A DNA stretch of 64,000 nt from Bacillus massiliigorillae (GTDB lineage: Bacteria > Bacillota > Bacilli > Bacillales > DSM-1321), in NCBI RefSeq assembly GCF_000380245.2, contig NZ_HG428742.1:374347-438346 (forward strand), written 5' to 3'. The translations under genes and the position numbers were made by a program. Shown piece after piece: positions 42,432 through 51,411 of the stretch. The notes under the pieces were generated by a model. The model had not been told where the DNA came from, did no database searches, and saw only the letters and a list, made by a program, of their open reading frames with translations. Within the stretch, counting starts at the first letter, position 1. Each line of letters starts with the position of its first letter.

Positions 42432-43834
42432 TATGTTAGCACCACCTTTGTTTGACCTGGTATCGGAAAGATTTTTCCAGGGTTCAAAATATCATGTGGA
42501 TCCCAAGCTTCTTTAATTTTTTTCATCATTAAGACGCCTGCTTCACCGAGTTCCATCTCCATATACGCAGACTTCAAAGTGCCAATTCCATGTTCACCAG
42601 AAAGTGTACCTCCCAGTTCAACAGCCGTAGTGAAAATTTCACTAACTGCGTCTTCTACCCTCTTCATTTCCTCTAAATTTCGTTTATCGGTAATAATATT
42701 TGGATGTAAGTTGCCGTCCCCCGCATGACCAAACACCACTAAATTTAATTCATACTTCTCTCGAATTTGATTCAAGCGTTCCATCATAGCTGGGATTTGA
42801 CTGCGCGGAACAGTCGCATCTTCAGAGATTTTCGTTGGTCCCATTTGCGTAATTGCTGGCGATACCATCTTTCTCGCATACCAAATCTTCTCACGTTCTT
42901 CTTCATTAGTAGCTACAGTAACAAGAGATGCACCCACTTGTTTACAAAGACTTTCACATTTTTTGATTTCTTCTGCTATTGCCGATGGGTGCCCATCTAC
43001 TTCAATAATAAGTAAGGCTTCAGCATGAATTGGAAGTCCAGAAGGTCTAAAGTTTTCTACAGCTCGAATACAAGCGTTATCCATTAACTCAATGGCACTT
43101 GGTAAAATACCTGACGATAAAATATTCGTAATAGCATGACCTGAATCTACTAATTTATCAAAATGAGCTAATAATGTTTTTCGAGCTATTGGCTTTGGAA
43201 TTAAACGTAAAATAGCTTCTGTAACAATGCCTAATGTTCCTTCTGATCCAACGATAAGTCTCGTTAAGTCATAGCCCGTCACATTTTTAACTGTTTTGCC
43301 ACCCGTTCTGATAATATCACCGGTTGGTGTAACAACTTCTAGTCCGATGACATACTCTTTTGTTGTTCCATACTTCAACCCTTTAGGACCACTTGAATTC
43401 TCTAATAAATTCCCACCAATGGTTGCCACATTAGAGCTACTAGGATCAGGCGGATAAAATAGGCCTACTTCTTCTGCTTTTTTATGTATCATTCCTGTAA
43501 TAACTCCTGGTGATACAATTGCTAGCATGTTTTCCTTATCAATAATAAGTTTATGATTCATCTGTGATAAGTCTAATACCATGCCACCTTTTACAGGAAG
43601 TGGACCACCACTAAGTGATGTTCCGGCTCCACGAGGATATACAGGAATGCGATATTCATTGGCTAACTTCACCAATTCGCTAATTTCTTTCACGTTATTC
43701 GGCTGGACGACAACATCAGGCAAATACTGTCCAAATGATGCATCATAGCTGTACGAATATCTCTCAGATAGATCAAGAAAAACTCGTTCCTTCGAGACGA
43801 TATTTTCGATTTTCATAATTATTTCTTGTTCCAT
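42431..43834 (-). CDS. glcD: Glycolate oxidase-type FAD subunit
   Basis: FAD-linked 2-hydroxyacid dehydrogenase, 467 residues. The PCMH-type FAD domain covers about 30-215 (YPRGAGTSLSGG, PPDPSSSNVATIGGNLLENSSG, GKTVKNVTGYDL). The C-terminal FAD-oxidase domain includes FGHAGDGNLHPNI and GTLSGEHGIG, with metal/substrate His residues. The substrate may be glycolate, D-lactate or another 2-hydroxyacid such as 2-hydroxyglutarate; the sequence does not decide. Start ATG at 43834 with AAGGA upstream, rather than the in-frame GTG at 43858. Confidence 0.9.
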   Translation of the reverse strand: MEQEIIMKIENIVSKERVFLDLSERYSYSYDASFGQYLPDVVVQPNNVKEISELVKLANEYRIPVYPRGAGTSLSGGPLPVKGGMVLDLSQMNHKLIIDKENMLAIVSPGVITGMIHKKAEEVGLFYPPDPSSSNVATIGGNLLENSSGPKGLKYGTTKEYVIGLEVVTPTGDIIRTGGKTVKNVTGYDLTRLIVGSEGTLGIVTEAILRLIPKPIARKTLLAHFDKLVDSGHAITNILSSGILPSAIELMDNACIRAVENFRPSGLPIHAEALLIIEVDGHPSAIAEEIKKCESLCKQVGASLVTVATNEEEREKIWYARKMVSPAITQMGPTKISEDATVPRSQIPAMMERLNQIREKYELNLVVFGHAGDGNLHPNIITDKRNLEEMKRVEDAVSEIFTTAVELGGTLSGEHGIGTLKSAYMEMELGEAGVLMMKKIKEAWDPHDILNPGKIFPIPGQTKVVLT

Positions 43835-43918
43835 CTTGGTCACTTCCTTCCAAATCACTTAATAGCCTACTAGTTCACGCGTTGATATAATGGTAATAAT
43901 ACACTTAGGAGGAATAAT

Positions 43919-44554
43919 ATGAAAGTAGGATGTGTTCACGCCACTACAACAGCTTTAAAGCCTATAGAGAAAGCTTTCCATAAAGAAGCACCCGATGTTG
44001 AACTGCTACATTTTATGGATACGGGTTTATTAGAAATGCTAGAACAAAGCGGATCTTTAACCGCTGATATTACACGACGCTTTTCTCTATTAATCAATTT
44101 AGCTAGTCAATCCAATGTAGATGCCATACAACTAACTTGCTCAGCATTCAATACACTCACTGATATTCTCCAACCTCTTTATAATGTGAAACTCTTTCGT
44201 TCTGATGAAGCTATGCTAGACTCAGCACTTGCTTATAAACGGATTGGCTTAGTTTCAACTGTTCGAGAAACACCTATTGCCCTCTCTCATTACCTGAAAG
44301 GCAAAAATCCAGATATCATCATTGATTCTCAAGTTGATGCTGGAATTATTCACTTACTCTTTCAAGGTCAGCAAGCAGAACATGATGAAAAAGTGCGTAA
44401 AATGATTCACGATTTGGATGGTAAAGTAGACGTTATTGTTCTATCGCAATATAGTATGGAACACGTTGCCGATCAAGTGAAAACAACTGTTCCTCTATTA
44501 ACTGCGCCAGGTGCTTCAGCGAAAAAATGTATTGAGTATATACGTAGTACATAA
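43919..44554 (+). CDS. Aspartate/glutamate racemase-fold protein with a single catalytic cysteine
   Basis: A 211-residue protein of the Asp/Glu/hydantoin racemase superfamily. Cys74 in QLTCSAFNTL is the first catalytic cysteine. In the second half the expected Cys is absent: the strand reads VIVLSQYSMEH, with Ser176-Gln177. Superfamily members with one cysteine include decarboxylases and isomerases, so racemisation is doubtful. It is one of two plus-strand genes in the window, is divergent from glcD (84 nt between starts) and has a strong AGGAGG. Shared promoter space with glcD suggests a linked pathway. Confidence 0.75.
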   Translation: MKVGCVHATTTALKPIEKAFHKEAPDVELLHFMDTGLLEMLEQSGSLTADITRRFSLLINLASQSNVDAIQLTCSAFNTLTDILQPLYNVKLFRSDEAMLDSALAYKRIGLVSTVRETPIALSHYLKGKNPDIIIDSQVDAGIIHLLFQGQQAEHDEKVRKMIHDLDGKVDVIVLSQYSMEHVADQVKTTVPLLTAPGASAKKCIEYIRST

Positions 44555-44559
44555 GAAAA

Positions 44560-44702
44560 GCGCAAGCGTCCGTTTTGCGACGTATAGATTGGAGCACTTC
44601 GACTGAGATAAAGGAAACACGAAGAGGCGGTAGCCTTTTTCGTGTTGACTTATCGTAGGGAGATGGGCGAAATCTACTAGTCGCTGGGCGCTGGAGCTAG
44701 AC
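44560..44702 (+). repeat. 144-nt interspersed repeat, copy B
   Basis: Second copy of the repeat at 5617-5760, in the same orientation, starting 6 nt after the racemase-like gene. Base changes partly keep pairing: AGCGTCC still pairs with GGGCGCT through a G-U pair, AACACGAA pairs with TTCGTGTT, and GCGAC pairs with GTCGC here although copy A has one mismatch. Both copies lie at gene 3' ends. Function unknown. Confidence 0.75.
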
Positions 44703-44830
44703 ACCGCACAAAATTATATGCTTTCTTACCTTGCAAGAAAAACCGTCACCGGTCCTTTTTAATTTAAAATCAGCTTATTTCCAAATGTGGCAAGTGTAAG
44801 GATAGACACCTTGCAATTCTTTTAAATACG

Positions 44831-44868
44831 AATGCTCCGCAGTAGAATACTAACTACTCCGGAGCATT
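44831..44868. terminator. Bidirectional terminator between converging genes
   Basis: AATGCTCCGCAGTAG (44831-44845) pairs with CTACTCCGGAGCATT (44854-44868) with one C-C mismatch. It lies 17 nt after the potC-like stop and serves converging transcription of that gene and of the plus-strand racemase-like gene. Between it and repeat copy B a second weak hairpin (GCAAG/CTTGC, 44788-44815) is seen; the rest of this gap shows nothing. Confidence 0.8.
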
Positions 44869-44885
44869 TATTTTACCTATACAAC

Positions 44886-45683
44886 TTAATGTGAACCTCC
44901 AAACGCCTTTCCTACCCCTTGTAGTTTCTCTAAAATAACAATCAAAATGACAGAAATAAATATTACTACACTAGAGACAGAAGCTACGATAGGATTATAT
45001 GAATCTTGCATTTGTGAGAAAATCTCGATTGGTAATGTACGCATATCAGATGAAACCATGAACAACGAAATCGTTACATTATCAAATGACGTCAAAAATG
45101 CAAACAGTGCTCCTGAAATAATAGCTGGTCGAATAAGCGGAAGTGTTACCTTCCAGAACACCGTTAAAGGGCTTGCTCCAAGTATTGCTGCAGCTCGTTC
45201 CAAATTATAATCGAAACCACTAAGCCCCGTTAATACAAGACGAATTACATAAGGAATACAAATAACAACATGTGCTAATAAAAAGCCAGTTGATGTACCA
45301 GCAAGCATCATTGGAGTAAAGTAAATCAATAATGCAATTCCTAGTACAAGCTGTGGAACACTTAAAGGTGCTGTAAGCAATGACGTAATGTACGATTTAC
45401 CTGGAATGTCATACTTTGCAATCGCTAATGCGCCAAGTGTACCAAATATTACAGAGAAAAGAGCTGCTAATAGAGCAAACTTCACACTATTTAATAATGC
45501 TTCTGTAAACTCAGGACGATCTAATAAAGCTGTATACCATTGGACAGAAAATCCCTCTGGTGGAAAGCTTGGATAGCTCGCGCTTGTGAATGAAGCTGGA
45601 ATAACAACAATTAACGGAATCAAAATGTAAATAATACTGATAATCGCTACAAAAAGACGAAGTCTACCTAAATTTTTCATCAT
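44886..45683 (-). CDS. ABC importer permease, PotC type
   Basis: Second membrane component of a type I ABC importer, 265 residues with six predicted helices. The EAA loop that contacts the ATPase reads LERAAAILGASPLTVFWKVTLPLIRPAI. The start overlaps the preceding permease gene (ATGATGA). Family relatives import spermidine/putrescine, iron, thiamine or 2-aminoethylphosphonate; the solute here is not evident. Last gene of the operon. Confidence 0.9.
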   Translation of the reverse strand: MMKNLGRLRLFVAIISIIYILIPLIVVIPASFTSASYPSFPPEGFSVQWYTALLDRPEFTEALLNSVKFALLAALFSVIFGTLGALAIAKYDIPGKSYITSLLTAPLSVPQLVLGIALLIYFTPMMLAGTSTGFLLAHVVICIPYVIRLVLTGLSGFDYNLERAAAILGASPLTVFWKVTLPLIRPAIISGALFAFLTSFDNVTISLFMVSSDMRTLPIEIFSQMQDSYNPIVASVSSVVIFISVILIVILEKLQGVGKAFGGSH

Positions 45684-46615
45684 CGGAATACCTCCTTAAA
45701 CTTGCTTAATTCAAAGCCACGTGTAAAGAGCATGACGATAAGTAGCGTTGTTGCCAATAGCACATAAGAAATAGCTGAGCCGAATGTCCATCGTAGTAAA
45801 TTATTAATTTGGTCATACGCTACAACTGGCATCATCGGTACGTTTGCCCCTCCCATAAGAGCCGGTGTAACATACGCACTCATAGAAAGACTAAATACTA
45901 ATACACATCCAGAAACAATTCCCGGTAAGCTTAAAGGCAATGTTACAGAGAAGAAGTTACGCATCGGGCTAGCACCTAGAATCGCACTCGCTTTCTCTAA
46001 TGATGGATCAATATTATACAAACTAGTTGAAATAGCTAAAATCATGAATGGTAAATAGGCATTCGAAAGCCCAATGACTACTCCTATTTCCGAGAATAAC
46101 AATTCAAGCGGTGCATTAATGATTCCTAAATCAAGTAATGTTTGATTGATTGTTCCATTTGGAAGCAGCAATAAATACCATCCAAAGTTTCGTACTACAA
46201 CACTAACTAATAGCGGAGATGCAATTAATAATGCGATATAACCGCGAACACGAGGTGAACTTTTCGCCATTGTTAACGCTACTGGATACGCTAATAATAA
46301 TGAAAGTCCAACCGTGTATAAGCTTATTTTTACTGTAATCCATAGAGAATTTAAATAATAAGGATCCGTAAATACTTGCGCATAGTTCTTTAAGCTATAA
46401 ACGGCATCAGTTGCATCAATATTATCTGTCGAAATAAAACTTAAATAAAGAATATAAAGCATCGGTACGATAAAGAAACCAAATAGAAAAAGTAGAATAG
46501 GTGTAAGCAGGAGCAAGCCTGGCGTCCAGCTTCTTTTTTTCTTTCTCTTTGCTAGTTTTTTCGGGCTGCCTTCTGTATTTACTTCTTCATTAGCATAGTT
46601 TCTGACGGACTCCAT
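45680..46615 (-). CDS. ABC importer permease, PotB type
   Basis: First membrane component of the importer, 311 residues. A basic, soluble N-terminus of about 30 residues (KKLAKRKKKRSW) is followed by six predicted helices and the EAA loop LEKASAILGASPMRNFFSVTLPLSLPG. It overlaps the 3' end of the ATPase gene by 37 nt, unusually long, which suggests coupled translation. Confidence 0.9.
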   Translation of the reverse strand: MESVRNYANEEVNTEGSPKKLAKRKKKRSWTPGLLLLTPILLFLFGFFIVPMLYILYLSFISTDNIDATDAVYSLKNYAQVFTDPYYLNSLWITVKISLYTVGLSLLLAYPVALTMAKSSPRVRGYIALLIASPLLVSVVVRNFGWYLLLLPNGTINQTLLDLGIINAPLELLFSEIGVVIGLSNAYLPFMILAISTSLYNIDPSLEKASAILGASPMRNFFSVTLPLSLPGIVSGCVLVFSLSMSAYVTPALMGGANVPMMPVVAYDQINNLLRWTFGSAISYVLLATTLLIVMLFTRGFELSKFKEVFR

Positions 46616-47664
46616 CCCACATACACCTCACTTCCTACCTGCCAGGAAGAATCGTAAGCAGGCGTTAAAATTTGTAATGACTTTCCTGATAGTGTTACAT
46701 CTACTTCCCACGCTGTTCCTAAATAGTTCATTTGCGTAATCGTTGCTTTATGCAAATGATTTGCACTCGTCGATTCAATTTTGATTTTCTCTGGACGAAT
46801 ATAAAGCTTCACTTCATCTCCTACACGGCAGGAGCGATCTTCTCCTAAAATATTGTCAATATCTACAGGGAAAATATCGTCAGCCATTTGCACCGAAATC
46901 TTTTGATTTTCGACACCAACAATCTTTCCTTCAAACGAATTTGATTTACCGATAAAGTTAAATACAAATTCTGTTTTAGGATGATTATAAATTTCCGTAG
47001 GCGTACTAATCTGTTCAATTTTACCGCCATTCATAACAACTACACGGTCTGACATCGATAATGCTTCTTCTTGGTCGTGCGTTACAAAAATAGTTGTTAC
47101 GCCAATTTCTTTTTGAAGACGTTTAATTTCAGCACGTAATTCATGACGTAATTTCGCATCTAAGTTAGAAAGAGGTTCGTCTAGCAAGAGCAATTCCGGT
47201 TCTACAACAAGGGCACGGGCAATAGCAACACGTTGGCGTTGTCCGCCTGATAATTCACGTGGATAACGATGTTCTAGACCCAACATTTTCACTAATTCTA
47301 GAGAACGTGATATTTTCTTAGCTTGATCAGCTTTTGGTACTTTACGAAGTTTTAATCCAAAGCTAAGATTTTCATAAACAGTCATATGAGGAAATAAAGA
47401 ATATGTTTGGAATACCATTCCTAAATCGCGCTTATAAGGTGGTGTTTTCGTTACATTCTTCTCTTTAATAAATACCTCTCCTGAATCTGCCTCAAGAAAT
47501 CCTGCTATTAAGTTCAATGTTGTTGTTTTCCCACAGCCAGAAGGTCCAAGCAGGGTAAGTAATTCCCCCTGTTTCACTTCTAGATCAATTCCATTAAGAA
47601 CAACGTTTGATCCAAATTGTTTAAATGCGCCTTTGATTTGTACATCGTTTTTCACTGCCTGCAT
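46579..47664 (-). CDS. ABC importer ATPase, PotA type
   Basis: Energises the importer, 361 residues. Walker A is GPSGCGKTT, the signature is LSGGQRQRVAIARAL, Walker B is LLLLDEPLSNLD and the switch His is in IFVTHDQEEALSMSDR. A TOBE domain fills the C-terminal 120 residues (YIRPEKIKIES, MNYLGTAWEVDVTLSG), as in polyamine and iron importers. Confidence 0.93.
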   Translation of the reverse strand: MQAVKNDVQIKGAFKQFGSNVVLNGIDLEVKQGELLTLLGPSGCGKTTTLNLIAGFLEADSGEVFIKEKNVTKTPPYKRDLGMVFQTYSLFPHMTVYENLSFGLKLRKVPKADQAKKISRSLELVKMLGLEHRYPRELSGGQRQRVAIARALVVEPELLLLDEPLSNLDAKLRHELRAEIKRLQKEIGVTTIFVTHDQEEALSMSDRVVVMNGGKIEQISTPTEIYNHPKTEFVFNFIGKSNSFEGKIVGVENQKISVQMADDIFPVDIDNILGEDRSCRVGDEVKLYIRPEKIKIESTSANHLHKATITQMNYLGTAWEVDVTLSGKSLQILTPAYDSSWQVGSEVYVGWSPSETMLMKK

Positions 47665-47692
47665 AGACTTTCTACTCCCCTTTTCTGTGTCT

Positions 47693-48787
47693 TTATTTAA
47701 GTAATTTCTTTAATTCCGGTGTTACTTCTTTTGCCCAGCGATCAGTATAAGCAGCACGAACTTCAGCAAACTTCACGAAATCTGGTTTGAATGTTTTATC
47801 ATTTTCTGTTAAGCCGATAGATTCTTTATATTTATCTGGAATATCTAAGCCTTCAACAATTGGATAGAAACCTTTTTCAGAAATAGCTTTTTGAGCCTCT
47901 TCACTAATTAAATAGTTAATAAATTCGATTGCTGCTTTTTCTTTAGGAGTTCCTTTTACTAAAGAAGCACTGAACGCTTGTAATGGAACACCTTCTTTTG
48001 GAACAGCCATTTTCATAGGAATACCTGAAGCCGCTAATTCGGCAATTGCATAACTACCCATAACTGTTACTTCCGCAGCACCTTGTTGTACTGCTGGCAT
48101 CATTTGTGTTGAGTTTTTATAGAATGTTGTTGAATAACCTGCTAATTCTTTTGCTTTTGCAAAACCTGCTTCAGCATTTGTGATGTCTCCACCATTTGCG
48201 ATGGCTAATGCATTAAGCGTATTGAAGCCCCAGTCATTTGTAATATCTGCAAATGCTGTTTGACCTTTGTAATCAGGAGAAGCTAAATCATTCCATGATT
48301 CGATAGCTTTAATTTTGTTTTTCTTAAAGCTTTCTGTGTTATAAGCTGGTGCAATTACTAAACCAAATGCTGGCGCAGCTGCTTTATCAACCGCAATGAA
48401 ATCTTTATTAACAGCTTTCATGTTTTCAACATTTGACTCATCAATAGGCGTGATTAAATCTTTTTCCTTTGCACGTACTACGTCCACTGGTACGAAGAAT
48501 GCTACATCAATTTTTGGTGCATTTTTTTGCAGTTCAACTTTTGATAGAATTTCACCTGATAGACCTGCAATATAATTAACTTTGATACCTGTATCTTTTT
48601 CGAATTGAGGCGCAACAATGTCACGAACAGCTCTTTCAATAACGCCACCATTACCTGCTACTGTAATTTCTTTTACATCACCACTTGCTTTTTCACTTGA
48701 ACCCTCTGATTTCTTTGGAGTAGGAGCTCCACAACCCGAAATAATAGCTAACATCATGATGATAAGTACACTAATCATTTTTTTCAT
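47693..48787 (-). CDS. ABC importer substrate-binding lipoprotein
   Basis: Captures the solute outside the cell, 364 residues. A lipoprotein signal (MMLAIISGCGAP, lipid-modified Cys near residue 20) anchors it to the membrane. The mature part is a two-lobe binding protein of the extracellular solute-binding family 1/8 type (FEKDTGIKVNYIAG, FAVKG-like SLVKGTPKEKAAIEFINYLIS). Such proteins bind iron, polyamines, thiamine or phosphonates. Several M/TTG starts lie upstream; the ATG at 48787 is 9 nt after GGGGG. It starts 37 nt after the TAXI gene, so both are in one sigma-54-driven operon. Confidence 0.88.
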   Translation of the reverse strand: MKKMISVLIIMMLAIISGCGAPTPKKSEGSSEKASGDVKEITVAGNGGVIERAVRDIVAPQFEKDTGIKVNYIAGLSGEILSKVELQKNAPKIDVAFFVPVDVVRAKEKDLITPIDESNVENMKAVNKDFIAVDKAAAPAFGLVIAPAYNTESFKKNKIKAIESWNDLASPDYKGQTAFADITNDWGFNTLNALAIANGGDITNAEAGFAKAKELAGYSTTFYKNSTQMMPAVQQGAAEVTVMGSYAIAELAASGIPMKMAVPKEGVPLQAFSASLVKGTPKEKAAIEFINYLISEEAQKAISEKGFYPIVEGLDIPDKYKESIGLTENDKTFKPDFVKFAEVRAAYTDRWAKEVTPELKKLLK

Positions 48788-48824
48788 TTTCCATTGACCC
48801 CCTTGTTTTCTTTTCATCAATCGA

Positions 48825-49844
48825 TTAATGAATTATTCCTTGCTTTCTGTAATACGTTAATGCTCCTGGGTGATACTTAATTGGGATGTCTGTTATTGCT
48901 TTCGAAAGATTAATACCATTTGCTGCTGAATGGATGGCTTGGAGATCACCCAAATTCGAATATAGCGACTCTACTAATCTATATGCCTCTATATTTGAGA
49001 CATCTTGGTGAATCAACAAGATATTTTGCACAGAAACGGTGTGAACATCTTCTGCCAATCCCTGATATGTTTCTTTTGAAATAACATCTTTGGTGTACAC
49101 GTCATACTTTCCTTCAAGCTTAGTTGCTAATTCAGTAGGCATCGCCAAAAGCGAAATAGGAATCTCTGATGAGAGCTTTAATAACTCAGGATTGGGTAAA
49201 CCTGAAGAGAAAAAAGCAACATCAATTGATCCATTACGAAGTGCATCAGCTGATTGGGAAAAAGAAAGTGTATGCGATTGATAATCCTTCTCCGTGAGAT
49301 TAGCTTCACGTAGCACACGCTCAGCCATTATCCTCGTCCCACTTCCTTCTTGACCAACATTAATTCGCTTTCCTTTAAGATCTGCAAAAGTGTGAATACC
49401 ACTCGTCTTAGTCGTAACGATTTGCAAATAATTAGAATAAATACTTGCGAGTGCTCGTAATTGTGATATATTACGTTGCGAGTCTGGATTCTCCATAATC
49501 GCAGCATCTAATACATCTGCTGTTGCAAATCCTAAATCCGCTTTCTTTTGGCTAACTAGAACCATATTGTCTACTGATGCATTCGTCACCTGCGTACCAA
49601 CTTTTGCTTTGTTTTTTTGCTCATATATTTGAGCTAGTGCTTGTCCTAATGGAAAATACACCCCTGACATATCCCCCGTTGCAATAATTAAGACATCATT
49701 AAAAATGCTGTCTTTTGAAATAGGTGTTTCTTGTAATGACTTTCCAACTATAGAAGGGGTTTCTTGATTACTCGACGCAGATGTACATCCTGTGAGTAAC
49801 ACTGCGAATATCAGTGTTGTTACAATTAGCAATCTGTTTCTCAT
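48825..49844 (-). CDS. TAXI-family solute-binding lipoprotein
   Basis: Binding protein of the TRAP-associated TAXI family, 339 residues. The signal peptide ends in LLTGCTSA, so it is a lipoprotein. Family motifs are TGDMSGVYFPLGQALAQIYE and LKGKRINVGQEGSGTRIMAERVL. TAXI proteins normally serve a fused 4TM-12TM TRAP permease; none is encoded anywhere in this window, and the genes that follow are an ABC importer. It may deliver to a permease elsewhere, lend solute to the ABC system or act with the sensor kinase. Confidence 0.88.
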   Translation of the reverse strand: MRNRLLIVTTLIFAVLLTGCTSASSNQETPSIVGKSLQETPISKDSIFNDVLIIATGDMSGVYFPLGQALAQIYEQKNKAKVGTQVTNASVDNMVLVSQKKADLGFATADVLDAAIMENPDSQRNISQLRALASIYSNYLQIVTTKTSGIHTFADLKGKRINVGQEGSGTRIMAERVLREANLTEKDYQSHTLSFSQSADALRNGSIDVAFFSSGLPNPELLKLSSEIPISLLAMPTELATKLEGKYDVYTKDVISKETYQGLAEDVHTVSVQNILLIHQDVSNIEAYRLVESLYSNLGDLQAIHSAANGINLSKAITDIPIKYHPGALTYYRKQGIIH

Positions 49845-49877
49845 AATTCACTAAACTCCTTTCTTGTTATAAAACAA

Positions 49878-49893
49878 TGCAAGTACTGTGCCA
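49878..49893 (-). promoter_or_regulatory. Sigma-54 promoter of the uptake operon
   Basis: On the minus strand TGGCAC (-24, plus positions 49888-49893) and TTGCA (-12, 49878-49882) are separated by 5 nt, matching the SigL/RpoN consensus. It lies about 34 nt before the TAXI gene, and the neighbouring response regulator is a sigma-54 activator. No other match of this quality was seen in the window. Confidence 0.85.
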
Positions 49894-49961
49894 TAATAGG
49901 GAATCTCTCTTTTTGTATGCGTTTACAAGGTAAATTTCATTAAAAATTCAAATTTATTCAA

Positions 49962-50009
49962 ATAAAAATCGGCATAATTTGCCGATTTCCCCTGCAAATT
50001 ATGCCGATT
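49962..50009 (-). terminator. Terminator after the sigma-54 activator gene
   Basis: A perfect 16-bp inverted repeat, AATCGGCATAATTTGC (49967-49982) with GCAAATTATGCCGATT (49994-50009), followed on the minus strand by TTTTTATTTG. It lies 15 nt after the gene's stop. It is also about 75-115 nt upstream of the sigma-54 promoter, a typical enhancer distance, so a double role is possible. Confidence 0.8.
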
Positions 50010-50023
50010 CTACATTTTTTCCA

Positions 50024-51406
50024 TTATTTCTTATGTTCAATTTCATATAACTTAATTTTATCCCGCAAACTACGTTCCGATATTTGCAACGTTTGAGCTG
50101 TTTTTTGACGATGATTTCCACAATAATGAAGAGTTGCTATAATCGCTTCTCTTTCGATTTCCTTCATCGTTATCCCTATTGGAAGCTTCATTTGTTCTTC
50201 ATCATCCTCATGCTCACTTCTTGAGAAAGTAGACTCTTGCTTTTGAACCGAAACAGGTAAATCAATATCCGTTATTTCTTCTTCTATTGATAATGCTACT
50301 GAGTACTCTATAATATTACCAAGTTCACGTACATTACCAGGGTAACTGTAATCTAACAAGAGTTTCTGAGCTGATTTCGAAAAAAATTTCTTCCCACGAT
50401 TCATTTCTTCACAATATTTCTGTATGAAATAATCTATTAATATCGGTAAATCTTCTTTTCGATCTCGCAATGGTGGCATAGAAATAGGAATTACGTTCAA
50501 TCTAAAGTATAAATCTTGGCGAAATGTACCATCCTTCACCATCTGCTCTAAATTCTTATTCGCTGCACTAACAATGCGAACATCAAGTGGAATCTTCTTA
50601 TTCGAGCCTAAAGGTGTTAACTCCCGCTCTTGCAATACACGTAATAATTTAACCTGTAGAGGCAAAGGCATCTCACTAATTTCATCAAAAAAAAGTGTAC
50701 CTCCATTTGCTGCTACCCATTTTCCTTCTTTCCTTTGCGTCGCGCCTGTAAAAGCACCTTTTTCGTAGCCAAATAACTCCGATTCTAGCAATGCTTCAGG
50801 AATAGCTCCACAATTTACAATTTGAATGGGACCATTTTTTCGCTTCCCGCTATTATGAATATTTCTAGCAACTAGTTCTTTCCCTGTCCCACTTTCACCT
50901 AAAATGAGCACGCTTGAATCAATATCTTTTATTCGCTCAATCATAGAAAATACATGTTGCATCGATTTACTTTTACCTAGAAAGTGGTCATATCCTTTTC
51001 TTTGCTCTAATTCTTCGTGTAGCGTTTCTATCTCATTCGACATTTTCTTATATTCAACCGCTCTCATTAAAAGCAAATGCAACTCTTCCATATTAATCGG
51101 CTTTTCAATATAGTAGTAAGCACCTTTTTTAATAGCATCGATAGAAGATTCAATGGAAGCATAGGCAGTCATCATGATAACCGCGGTAGATGGTGATTGT
51201 TGCTTAATCTTCTGTAGCACATCAATGCCATTATGACTACCAATACGAAGATCTAATAGGATGATATCAATTAACTGATCATTTACTATTTGCAAACCTT
51301 CTTCTGGATTAGTAGTTGTTTCTATCTGATAATCATCTTCGAGCGCGAAGCTTAAGGAAGCGCAGATTGCTTGTTCATCATCAATAATTAGTACACTTGG
51401 CTTCAT
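50024..51406 (-). CDS. NtrC-family sigma-54-dependent response regulator
   Basis: Activates sigma-54 promoters, 460 residues. The receiver domain has its phospho-Asp in IILLDLRIGSHNG (about residue 52). The AAA+ domain has Walker A GESGTGKELVAR, the sigma-54 contact loop GAFTGA (in YEKGAFTGATQRKEG) and Walker B GGTLFFDEI. A Fis-type helix-turn-helix ends the protein (HRQKTAQTLQISERSLRDKI). ATG at 51406 is preferred to the GTG at 51415. It overlaps the kinase region closely and faces the sigma-54 promoter downstream, so it probably drives the TAXI-ABC operon. Confidence 0.93.
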   Translation of the reverse strand: MKPSVLIIDDEQAICASLSFALEDDYQIETTTNPEEGLQIVNDQLIDIILLDLRIGSHNGIDVLQKIKQQSPSTAVIMMTAYASIESSIDAIKKGAYYYIEKPINMEELHLLLMRAVEYKKMSNEIETLHEELEQRKGYDHFLGKSKSMQHVFSMIERIKDIDSSVLILGESGTGKELVARNIHNSGKRKNGPIQIVNCGAIPEALLESELFGYEKGAFTGATQRKEGKWVAANGGTLFFDEISEMPLPLQVKLLRVLQERELTPLGSNKKIPLDVRIVSAANKNLEQMVKDGTFRQDLYFRLNVIPISMPPLRDRKEDLPILIDYFIQKYCEEMNRGKKFFSKSAQKLLLDYSYPGNVRELGNIIEYSVALSIEEEITDIDLPVSVQKQESTFSRSEHEDDEEQMKLPIGITMKEIEREAIIATLHYCGNHRQKTAQTLQISERSLRDKIKLYEIEHKK

Positions 51407-51411
51407 AATAT

